Source: an uncultured Porphyromonadaceae bacterium
GTDB lineage: Bacteria; Bacteroidota; Bacteroidia; Bacteroidales; Muribaculaceae
NCBI GenBank assembly: GCA_900555715.1
Contig: USMC01000020.1
Location: 1 to 46,910 of the forward strand
DNA length: 46,910 bases
Direction of reading: 5' to 3'
Both the position numbers and the translations under genes were made by a program. The notes beneath the pieces are model-generated. The model saw nothing but the letters and a program-made list of their open reading frames with translations, was not told where the DNA came from and searched no databases. Positions 25,471-32,808 of the stretch are shown piece after piece (position 1 is the first letter of the stretch; each line of letters opens with the position of its first letter).

Positions 25471-26169
25471 TTATCCGAATTTGCTGATTTTGCGGAGCTG
25501 GGCTTCGTTGACAATCTTGATTCTTCTACCGTCGACGATGAGTAGCTTTTCGGTGACGAAAGCCGACAGTGTCCTGATGGCATTCGATGTTGTCATATTG
25601 GAAAGATTGGCAAGGTCTTCGCGCGACATATATATTTTAAGCGTCGAATTATCGTCTTCGTATCCGTAGTTGTCGAGCATGACAATCAGCGCCTCCGCCA
25701 GCCTGCCGCGGATGTGCTTCTGTGTGAGGTTGACGATTTTTGTGTTTGAGCCGCCGAGATTGCGCGACAGCTCATGGATGAAGAACATCGCAAGGTCGGT
25801 GTTCTGGTGAATGAGACGGTTTACGAGGTCGAGCGGTATGGCTCCGAGAGTGGAGGGTTCAAAAGCCAACGCACTGGAAACATAAGGTTCATTAGCGAAG
25901 TATGCGCGATAGCCAAAATACTGGACAGGACGCATCAGTCTGAGAATCTGGATTCTGCCGCCTACGCCTTCCTTCGTCTTCTTGACTTTTCCTTTGAGGA
26001 TGCACCAGAGAAACTCGGGGGTTTCTCCTTCTGCATAGATGAGCTGATTCTTCTTGAAATTATGAATCTGAAGATTATCGGCAACGACGCGCTTTTCCTC
26101 CGGAGTTAGAATAGACCATATTTCAGCCATATCTTCATTTATGACTTTTTCCAATGTGGCTTTTATCAT
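25471..26169 (-). CDS. Crp/Fnr-family transcriptional regulator
   Basis: The protein has 232 residues. A cyclic-nucleotide-binding-like beta-roll (about 15-125, HNFKKNQLIYAEGETPEFLW and GYRAYFANEPY) is joined by a long helix to a winged helix-turn-helix (about 155-225, MSREDLANLSNMTTSNAIRT). There are no Fnr-type N-terminal cysteines, so an iron-sulfur cluster is unlikely. The effector is unknown, since the residues that bind cAMP in E. coli Crp are not clearly present. A palindrome and a tandem repeat around its promoter suggest autoregulation or another controller. Confidence 0.88.
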   Translation of the reverse strand: MIKATLEKVINEDMAEIWSILTPEEKRVVADNLQIHNFKKNQLIYAEGETPEFLWCILKGKVKKTKEGVGGRIQILRLMRPVQYFGYRAYFANEPYVSSALAFEPSTLGAIPLDLVNRLIHQNTDLAMFFIHELSRNLGGSNTKIVNLTQKHIRGRLAEALIVMLDNYGYEDDNSTLKIYMSREDLANLSNMTTSNAIRTLSAFVTEKLLIVDGRRIKIVNEAQLRKISKFG

Positions 26170-26195
26170 TATTTTCCTTTTTATGTTCTGCGATA

Positions 26196-26209
26196 CTGTT
26201 ATATAACAG
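26196..26209. promoter_or_regulatory. Palindrome at crp-like gene transcription start
   Basis: CTGTTATATAACAG is a perfect 14-bp palindrome directly downstream of the -7 box, at the expected transcription start, and is a good operator candidate. Confidence 0.55.
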
Positions 26210-26240
26210 CAAAATTACTAATTAATTGTGGAACCGCAAA
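26210..26240 (-). promoter_or_regulatory. Promoter of the crp-like gene
   Basis: On the minus strand TTTG (26237-26240) is followed after 19 bases by TAATTTTG (26210-26217). Confidence 0.8.
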
Positions 26241-26528
26241 TAAAATGAGCGAAAAATGAGCGAAATATGCTGTTTCAGTCATATTTCAGGCATAAGTGTA
26301 GAGTAAGACAGGGGAAAATGATGCTTCCTTCCGGAAGCTATATTTGTGGGTGAGGAAATTCGTGAGTTAAGCGAAAAAGGTGTGATAAACAAATAGCTGT
26401 CATTCAGTGTGATATGAAATGAGGTTGCCGCGTTGGCAATTTTTAATGCCTTATAATTATGTGTATGTCAAATATTTTAACGAAATTTGCGTTTTGAAAT
26501 AGGTCGGTTATGACCTCAGACTACATAT
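26241..26528. other. Intergenic region between crp-like gene and lpxD
   Basis: No gene is seen. An 11-bp unit, AAATGAGCGAA, is perfectly repeated in tandem at 26243-26264, just upstream of the crp-like promoter. A small hairpin GCTTCC-TTCC-GGAAGC (26323-26338) is followed by a -7-like TATATTTG (26339-26346) pointing toward lpxD, but without a TTTG partner. The lpxD promoter is therefore not certain. Confidence 0.5.
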
Positions 26529-27563
26529 ATGGAGTTTACAGCAGAATTAATAGCCAGTCATCTGGGTGGCGAGGTTGTGGGTCGCGGTGACGTTACAGTC
26601 AGCACGTTTGCCAAAATTGAAGAAGCGGGTCCCGGTGCCCTCAGTTTCCTCGCCAATCCTAAATACACTCATCATATCTATACAACGGGCGCTTCGGTAG
26701 TGCTCGTGCGTCGTGATTTTGTGCCTGAACAGCCTGTTGCCGCCACACTTATAAAAGTTGACGATCCTTATGGCGCTCTGGCGCAGTTGCTTTCTCTTGT
26801 GGGCGAAGCCATAAAGCCGCGTCACACAGGCATTGAACAGGGCTGCCATATCGCACCGACAGCCGAGCTTGGCGAAGGCTGCTATGTGGGCGCGTTCGCC
26901 TATATCGCACCGGGCGCGAAGATCGGTAAGAATGTTCAGATATATCCTCAGGCATATATAGGTGATAATGTGACGATAGGCGACGACACGGTGATATATC
27001 CCGGTGTGAAAATCTATTACGGCTGCCGCATAGGCAAGCGTTGCGTCATCCATGCCGGCGCAGTGATAGGCTCGGACGGCTTCGGCTTTGCTCCGGATAA
27101 GGAAGGCGTATATCACAAGATAGAGCAGGTGGGAATCGTCGTCGTGGAGGACGATGTCGAAATCGGAGCGAATACCACTGTCGACCGTTCGACAATGGGC
27201 TGTACGCTGATATCTCATGGCGTCAAGCTCGACAACCTCATCCAGATTGCCCATAATGTCACTGTCGGGCATGACACTGTCATGGCATCGCAGGTAGGCA
27301 TTGCCGGTTCCACTCATGTGGGGTCGAACTGCATGTTCGGCGGTCAGGTAGGTCTTGCCGGGCACATCAGAGTAGGCAACGGTGTCCAGATAGGCGCTCA
27401 GGCAGGCATCCCGTCGGATGTCGGCGACGGCGAGCGCATCATAGGTTCGCCGGCGGTGCCGTTCCGCGATTTCGCACGTCAGGCAGCAGCGCTGAAGCGC
27501 CTGCCGGATATCGTCAGGACAGTAGATGCCATGACGAGAAAAAACTCAGAAAACAAACAGTAA
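26529..27563 (+). CDS. lpxD: UDP-3-O-acylglucosamine N-acyltransferase
   Basis: The protein has 344 residues. It adds the second 3-hydroxyacyl chain in lipid A synthesis. The N-terminal uridine-binding domain (about 1-100, FAKIEEAGPGALSFLANPKY) precedes a left-handed beta-helix of hexapeptide repeats. The catalytic His region is HNVTVGH within NLIQIAHNVTVGHDTVMAS. A C-terminal helix (PFRDFARQAAALKRL) closes it. It starts the lpxD-lpxC/fabZ-lpxA operon. Confidence 0.97.
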   Translation: MEFTAELIASHLGGEVVGRGDVTVSTFAKIEEAGPGALSFLANPKYTHHIYTTGASVVLVRRDFVPEQPVAATLIKVDDPYGALAQLLSLVGEAIKPRHTGIEQGCHIAPTAELGEGCYVGAFAYIAPGAKIGKNVQIYPQAYIGDNVTIGDDTVIYPGVKIYYGCRIGKRCVIHAGAVIGSDGFGFAPDKEGVYHKIEQVGIVVVEDDVEIGANTTVDRSTMGCTLISHGVKLDNLIQIAHNVTVGHDTVMASQVGIAGSTHVGSNCMFGGQVGLAGHIRVGNGVQIGAQAGIPSDVGDGERIIGSPAVPFRDFARQAAALKRLPDIVRTVDAMTRKNSENKQ

Positions 27564-27593
27564 ATCGGTAAAAAACTATCACAGAATACAGCA

Positions 27594-28976
27594 ATGAAGC
27601 AGTTAACACTGAAGGGTGAGTTTACCCTTGAAGGCAAAGGTCTCCATACAGGAGCTCATATCGCCGCGACCTTCCATCCCGCGCCCGAAGATCACGGCTA
27701 TAAAATCCAGCGCACCGATGTGGAGGGTCAGCCCGTCATAGATGCCGTAGCAGAGAATATTGTCGGCACACAGCGAGGCACAGTCATCGGTAAAGGTGAC
27801 GTTACGGTCAGCACCATCGAGCATGCCATGGCAGCTCTCTATGCCTGTGGTATCGACAACTGCCTGATAACTCTTGACGGTCCCGAAATGCCTATTCTCG
27901 ACGGTAGCGCCAAGCCTTTCTTCGACTGTATTCAGGAAACGGGCACTGTCGAGCAGAATGCCGACAAAGACTTTTTCTATGTCAAGCATAAAATAGAGGT
28001 CAGCAATCCCGAGACAGGTTCGAAACTCATTCTCCTTCCCGACGATGATTTCAGCGTCGACGTGAAGGTGAACTTCGATTCGGCTGTCCTTGCAAACCAG
28101 TATGCCACCCTCGATAATGTTGCAGATTTCGGCGAGGAGGTGGCTTGGGCGCGCACATTTGTCTTCGTCCGCGACATCGAGATGCTTGCCAACGCCGGTC
28201 TTATCAAAGGCGGCGACCTGGACAACGCCATCGTTATCTACGAGAACCCCACTTCGCAGGAACAGCTCGACAAAATTGCCGATCTGATGGGCGTTCCGCA
28301 CCATAATGCCAAAGAACTCGGATTCCTCAACCGCGTACCGCTGCATGCCACCAATGAGCCCGCCCGCCACAAGCTTATGGATCTCATCGGTGACATCGCA
28401 CTCATAGGTCGTCCGCTTAAAGGACGTGTCGTAGCAACGCGTCCCGGACACACAATCAACAGCCAGCTCACAAAAGCGCTGCGCTCCGACATCAAACGCC
28501 AGGACATCCAGGCACCGTACTATAATCCGAACGTAGCTCCGCTGATGGATAACATCGCCATCCGCGCCGCGCTGCCTCACCGCTATCCCATGCTGCTTGT
28601 CGACAAGATTATCGACAAGTCCGACAACTATATTGTCGGTGTCAAGAATGTCTCCACCAACGAGCCCTTCTTTATGGGGCACTTCCCTCAGGAACCTGTC
28701 ATGCCCGGCGTTCTTCTTGTCGAGGCTATGGCTCAGACCGGCGGTCTGCTTGTGCTGAGCACAGTTACGGATCCGGAACGTTATTCGACATACTTCATGA
28801 AGATCGACAATGTCAAATTCCGTCAGAAAGTCGTTCCAGGCGACACTCTTCTTTTCCATGTGTCGTTCATTACGCCCATGCGCCGCGGAATGGCAGTGAT
28901 GAAAGGTCGTGCTTTCGTGGGAGAGAAAACTGTGTGCGAATGTGAGTTTATGGCTCAAATAGTCAAGAATAAATGA
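27594..28976 (+). CDS. lpxC-fabZ: Fused LpxC deacetylase / FabZ dehydratase
   Basis: The protein has 460 residues. Residues about 1-305 are LpxC, the zinc deacetylase that commits UDP-acyl-GlcNAc to lipid A; the zinc His motif IEHAMAALYACGIDN and the later HKLMDLIGDIALIG are present. Residues about 315-460 are FabZ, the 3-hydroxyacyl-ACP dehydratase, with catalytic His and Glu in GHFPQEPVMPGVLLVEAMAQ. The fusion is a known Bacteroidetes arrangement and places the two enzymes that compete for hydroxyacyl-ACP flux in one chain. Its stop overlaps lpxA by 4 bases. Confidence 0.97.
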   Translation: MKQLTLKGEFTLEGKGLHTGAHIAATFHPAPEDHGYKIQRTDVEGQPVIDAVAENIVGTQRGTVIGKGDVTVSTIEHAMAALYACGIDNCLITLDGPEMPILDGSAKPFFDCIQETGTVEQNADKDFFYVKHKIEVSNPETGSKLILLPDDDFSVDVKVNFDSAVLANQYATLDNVADFGEEVAWARTFVFVRDIEMLANAGLIKGGDLDNAIVIYENPTSQEQLDKIADLMGVPHHNAKELGFLNRVPLHATNEPARHKLMDLIGDIALIGRPLKGRVVATRPGHTINSQLTKALRSDIKRQDIQAPYYNPNVAPLMDNIAIRAALPHRYPMLLVDKIIDKSDNYIVGVKNVSTNEPFFMGHFPQEPVMPGVLLVEAMAQTGGLLVLSTVTDPERYSTYFMKIDNVKFRQKVVPGDTLLFHVSFITPMRRGMAVMKGRAFVGEKTVCECEFMAQIVKNK

Positions 28977-29761
28977 GTATGATACACCAGTTCACCTCTG
29001 TCAATCCTAATGCCAAGATTGGCGAAAACGTCCAGATAGGTCCATTCACTACAATAGACGACAACGTCGAAATCGGCGACGGTTGCCGCATAGGCAGCAA
29101 CGTCACCATTCTGTCGGGCGCCCGTATAGGAAAGAATGTCACTATTTTCCCCGGCGCTGTCATATCCGCCATTCCGCAGGACCTGAAATTCAGAGGCGAA
29201 GACACGCAGGCTGTGATAGGTGATAACTGTGTCATCCGCGAATGTGTCACTGTCAACCGCGGCACCGCCGCCAAAGGGCGCACCGTCGTAGGAAACAACA
29301 ACCTTCTGATGGCTTACAGCCACATCGCTCACGACTGCATCCTTGGCGATAACATAATCATCAGCAACGCCAGCCAGCTGGCGGGAGAGGTCGAAGTCGA
29401 CGATTTCGCCATCATCGGCGGCGGCAGTCTCATCCATCAGTTCTGCCATATCGGATCGCACATCATGATGCAGGGCGGAGCGCTTGTCAACAAGGACGTT
29501 CCTCCCTATGCGATGGTAGGTCGTGAACCGCTGTGCTTCACCGGTCTGAATATCGTCGGACTTCGGCGCCGCGGCTTCACGGCAGAGAAGATAGCGGAAA
29601 TCAATGAAATCTACCGCATCATCTACGATAGCGGCAAGAATATAAGCGAAGCGGCACAATATGTGGCAGCTACAATGCCCCAGACGCCCGAACGCGACTT
29701 GATACTCAACTTTATAGCCAAGGCGGACCGCGGTCTTGTCCGAGCTTATAAAGGTATATAA
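28973..29761 (+). CDS. lpxA: UDP-N-acetylglucosamine acyltransferase
   Basis: The protein has 262 residues, the normal size. It catalyses the first acylation in lipid A synthesis. The left-handed beta-helix repeats run through about residue 190 (IGENVQIGPFTTIDDNVEIG), with the catalytic His in AYSHIAHDCILGD. A C-terminal helical cap (GFTAEKIAEINEIYRIIYD) follows. The start codon overlaps the lpxC-fabZ stop (ATGA). The RNase P RNA gene begins 34 bp downstream. Confidence 0.97.
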   Translation: MSMIHQFTSVNPNAKIGENVQIGPFTTIDDNVEIGDGCRIGSNVTILSGARIGKNVTIFPGAVISAIPQDLKFRGEDTQAVIGDNCVIRECVTVNRGTAAKGRTVVGNNNLLMAYSHIAHDCILGDNIIISNASQLAGEVEVDDFAIIGGGSLIHQFCHIGSHIMMQGGALVNKDVPPYAMVGREPLCFTGLNIVGLRRRGFTAEKIAEINEIYRIIYDSGKNISEAAQYVAATMPQTPERDLILNFIAKADRGLVRAYKGI

Positions 29762-29795
29762 GCGAGCCCGCTGAGGCGCAAGAGAACATTTACAT

Positions 29796-30154
29796 GCATG
29801 GCCGGAGGGTCCGCCGCTCGCGTCATCTGAGGCGCGGGAGGAAAGTCCGGGCAACACAGAGCACCATATTTTCTAACGGAAAGCTATCGGTAACGGTAGA
29901 GTAGTGTGACAGAAAACTACCGCCTTCTTTCGGGAAGGCAAGGGTGAAAAGGCGAGGTAAGAGCTCACCGGGCGCGACGGCGACATCGCGTGCCGCACAC
30001 CTTATGGGTTGCAAAGCCAAGTATACCGGCATTCAAGGGCTGCTCGTCCATTGCCGGGGGGTAGGCTGCGTCAGATAAATGGCGGACGGCGCCAGACAAC
30101 TCTGCCTGCAGAAAGTGTCTGCGCTACATAACCCGGCTTATACTCCGACCATGC
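29796..30154 (+). ncRNA. rnpB: RNase P RNA (type A)
   Basis: The RNA subunit that matures tRNA 5' ends is recognised from GAGGAAAGTCCGGGCA near the 5' end, the ACAGAAAACTACCGCC segment, GGTAAGAGCTCACCGG, and the 3' CATAACCCGGCTTA stretch. The closing stem GCATGG (29796-29801) pairs with CCATGC (30149-30154), and defines the ends. A TTTTAC run follows directly. It may be transcribed with or without the lpx operon; no separate promoter was identified. Confidence 0.95.
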
Positions 30155-30176
30155 TTTTACTATTTTCTATATAACA

Positions 30177-30620
30177 ATGGCAGATAAAAACAACTGGTTC
30201 ACCGTACCGGCGGTCGACGATGACGGAATGACGATAATTGTCACAGGCAGGCTCGACGTGGACCAATACAGAGCAAAAAGCAGGAACAGCATCCGTGTGG
30301 AGGTCTCGATGCCCTATACGCCCGCCGGCGAGCTCGGTTTCCCGGACGATGCTACGGCAGAACTTCTCGAACGTGCTACGGATGCCATGCAGGCTGCTCT
30401 CAAAGGCAAAAACACAGCATTGATGACAGGTATTTTTACCGGTGCCGGACGTCGCGACTGGGTGTTCTATACATTCAGCACCGATGTTTTCGGAAGTTAT
30501 CTCAACAGGGCTCTTGCCGATCTTCCTGTTCTGCCACTGAAAATATATGCTGAAAACGACCCCGGATGGGAAGCATACGAAGAAATGCTTACCGTGGGCG
30601 AAGGCGCCAAGCCGGAATGA
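30177..30620 (+). CDS. DUF695-family protein
   Basis: The protein has 147 residues and no signal peptide, so it is probably cytoplasmic. The start NNWFTVPAVDDDGMTIIVTG and the later GIFTGAGRRDWVFYTFS (about 81-97) resemble the DUF695 family, in which the G-R-R-(D/E)-W-x-F-Y-T strand is the main landmark. The molecular role of the family is not known. It lies 22 bp after rnpB, and 34 bp before the DUF1080 lipoprotein gene. Confidence 0.75.
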   Translation: MADKNNWFTVPAVDDDGMTIIVTGRLDVDQYRAKSRNSIRVEVSMPYTPAGELGFPDDATAELLERATDAMQAALKGKNTALMTGIFTGAGRRDWVFYTFSTDVFGSYLNRALADLPVLPLKIYAENDPGWEAYEEMLTVGEGAKPE

Positions 30621-30654
30621 CAATCCAATTATTTCACTATAAATTTATCAGATT

Positions 30655-31938
30655 ATGAAAAACATTATTCCTTTACTGTTTGTCGGCACAGCTCTCGTGG
30701 CAACATCGTGCCAGAAAAAACAGAACGTCCTCACCGCCGAAGAGCAGGCCGACGGCTGGGAGCTCCTTTTCGACGGAGAAACCCTCAAAGGCTGGCGCGA
30801 CTATAACGGCGACTCGCTCACTCAGCCCTGGCATGTCGTCGACGGCACAATCCAGGCTAACGGCGACGGCAGCGACCTCTCCGGATATATCGTCACTGAA
30901 GACAAATACGACAACTTTATCCTCGACTGGGACTGGAAACTTGCCCATGGCGGCAACTCCGGTATGCTCTATCATGTTGTTGAGAATCCGTTCTTCAAGG
31001 TTCCTTACGTAACCGGTCCCGAATATCAGCTCATCGACAACGAAGGCTGGGAAGAAGACAACGCGCCCACTAAACTTGAACCGTGGCAGCGCCTTGGTGT
31101 CGACTATGCCATGCATCTGCCCGACAGCACCAAGATGCATGTCAATCCCGTTGGAGAATGGAACAACTCGCGCATCGTTTTCGACAACGGTCATGTTGAA
31201 CACTGGCTCAACGGTGAGAAGATTCTTGAATTTGAAGCATGGACCGACGACTGGCAGGCACGCAAGAACAGCGGCAAATGGGAAAACGCACCCGAATACG
31301 GTCTGTCGCCCACAGGTGTGATCTGCCTCCAGGATCACGGCTATCCCGCTTCGTTCCGCAATATCAAGATCAAGAAACTTCCCAAGAAAGCCAAAGAACC
31401 CAAACAGCTATTCAACGGCAAGGACCTCACCGGCTGGACAGTATACGGTCCTAAGAACTGGTATGTGAACGACGAAGGTCTGCTTGTATGCGAGAGCGGT
31501 GCTGAAAACATGTACAGCTATCTCGCTACTAACGACTACTACACCGACTTCGACCTTACCGTCGAATTCAAGCAGGAGTCCAACGGCAATTCCGGCATTT
31601 TCTTCCGCTCCTTCGTCGAGGAAGACGCAACCGTTCATGGCTGGCAGTGCGAAGTCGCTCCCAAGAACTGCGACACCGGCGGTGTATACGAAAGCTACGG
31701 ACGCGGCTGGCTCCAGCAGATTCCCGAAGAAAAAGAGGGTATCCTCAAGGAAGGTGACTGGAACACTCTCCGTCTGCGCGTCGAAGGCGACCATATCCAG
31801 ACATGGCTCAACGGTGAACCGATGGTAGACTTCACCGACGAACAGATCGGCAAAGCTACCGGACGCATCGCCCTCCAGATCCACGACGGTATGGCTATCA
31901 AGGTGCTCTGGAAGAACCTTGTCGTCACCGAGCTCTGA
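30655..31938 (+). CDS. Lipoprotein with two DUF1080 (3-keto-disaccharide hydrolase-type) domains
   Basis: The protein has 427 residues with a lipoprotein signal (FVGTALVATSCQKKQ, Cys about 19). Two DUF1080 domains follow in tandem. The first covers about 35-240 (WELLFDGETLKGWRDY, ending SFRNIKIKKL). The second covers about 250-427 (KQLFNGKDLTGWTVYG, with GNSGIFFRS, ending VLWKNLVVTEL). DUF1080 is a concanavalin-like jelly roll, and members act on 3-keto sugars, an oxidised-sugar route in Bacteroidetes. No oxidoreductase partner is adjacent. Two full domains in one chain suggest one may be a binding rather than catalytic unit; that is inference. Confidence 0.88.
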   Translation: MKNIIPLLFVGTALVATSCQKKQNVLTAEEQADGWELLFDGETLKGWRDYNGDSLTQPWHVVDGTIQANGDGSDLSGYIVTEDKYDNFILDWDWKLAHGGNSGMLYHVVENPFFKVPYVTGPEYQLIDNEGWEEDNAPTKLEPWQRLGVDYAMHLPDSTKMHVNPVGEWNNSRIVFDNGHVEHWLNGEKILEFEAWTDDWQARKNSGKWENAPEYGLSPTGVICLQDHGYPASFRNIKIKKLPKKAKEPKQLFNGKDLTGWTVYGPKNWYVNDEGLLVCESGAENMYSYLATNDYYTDFDLTVEFKQESNGNSGIFFRSFVEEDATVHGWQCEVAPKNCDTGGVYESYGRGWLQQIPEEKEGILKEGDWNTLRLRVEGDHIQTWLNGEPMVDFTDEQIGKATGRIALQIHDGMAIKVLWKNLVVTEL

Positions 31939-31945
31939 TTTTGTT

Positions 31946-31976
31946 TTTGCAGAACGGAGTAAATTAGTTAACTTTG
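31946..31976 (+). promoter_or_regulatory. Promoter of fabG
   Basis: TTTG (31946-31949), 19 bases, TAACTTTG (31969-31976), 28 bases before the ATG. Confidence 0.8.
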
Positions 31977-32004
31977 CATCCGGATTAAACCGAATCAAAA
32001 GATT

Positions 32005-32751
32005 ATGAAATTACTCGAAGGAAAAACGGCGCTGATCACGGGCGCTGCACGCGGCATCGGCAAGGCCCTTGCTTTGCGCTTCGCTGCCGAAGGCGCCAAT
32101 ATCGCATTCACCGACCTCGTTATCGACGAGAACGGCAAAGCCACTGAAGCTGAAATAGAAGCATTAGGTGTGAAAGCCAAGGGATATGCCTCCAACGCCG
32201 CCGATTTCAATCAGACAAAAGAAGTAGTCGCAGAAGTGCTCAAGGACTTCGGACGCATCGATATTCTTGTCAATAACGCCGGAATCACCAAAGACGGTCT
32301 GATGATGAGAATGACGGAAGCCCAGTGGGATGCTGTCATCAACGTGAACCTCAAGAGTGCGTTCAACTTCATCAATGCTGTTCTTCCTATCATGCTCCGT
32401 CAGCGCAGCGGCTCCATCATCAACATGGCATCCGTTGTCGGTGTTCACGGAAACGCAGGACAGTCGAACTATGCGGCTTCGAAAGCAGGTCTGATAGCTC
32501 TTGCAAAGAGTATCGCTCAGGAGGTGGGCTCACGCGGCATCCGCGCCAACGCCATTGCTCCCGGCTTTATAGAAACAGCTATGACAGCTGCTTTACCCGA
32601 CGATATACGCGCAGAGTGGATCAAGAAAATACCTCTCCGTCGTGGTGGAAAAGTGGAAGACATCGCCGATGTGGCTACTTTCCTCGCTTCCGACATGTCG
32701 TCGTACGTCACCGGCCAGGTTATTCAGGTCGACGGCGGTATGAATATGTAA
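32005..32751 (+). CDS. fabG: 3-oxoacyl-[ACP] reductase
   Basis: The protein has 248 residues, the FabG size. It reduces 3-oxoacyl-ACP with NADPH in fatty acid elongation. The cofactor motif TGAARGIG is at 12-19, and NNAG at 90-93. The catalytic residues are Ser143, Tyr156 and Lys160 (SNYAASK), and the tail GQVIQVDGGMNM is typical. It is a separate unit with promoter and terminator, located beside lipid A and LPS export genes. Confidence 0.95.
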   Translation: MKLLEGKTALITGAARGIGKALALRFAAEGANIAFTDLVIDENGKATEAEIEALGVKAKGYASNAADFNQTKEVVAEVLKDFGRIDILVNNAGITKDGLMMRMTEAQWDAVINVNLKSAFNFINAVLPIMLRQRSGSIINMASVVGVHGNAGQSNYAASKAGLIALAKSIAQEVGSRGIRANAIAPGFIETAMTAALPDDIRAEWIKKIPLRRGGKVEDIADVATFLASDMSSYVTGQVIQVDGGMNM

Positions 32752-32766
32752 TTCCAACCCTGTATA

Positions 32767-32808
32767 GTGTTGCCGGATCATAGTGTCCGGCAACACCTTT
32801 GTTTTTTT
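32767..32808 (+). terminator. Intrinsic terminator after fabG
   Basis: GTGTTGCCGGA (32767-32777) pairs perfectly with TCCGGCAACAC (32786-32796) around an 8-base loop, followed by CTTTGTTTTTTT. It overlaps the first possible start codon of lptD. Confidence 0.9.

Noticed and set aside
27603..28958. A 451-codon open frame antisense to lpxC-fabZ
   Set aside because: It is a shadow of the highly conserved fused gene.
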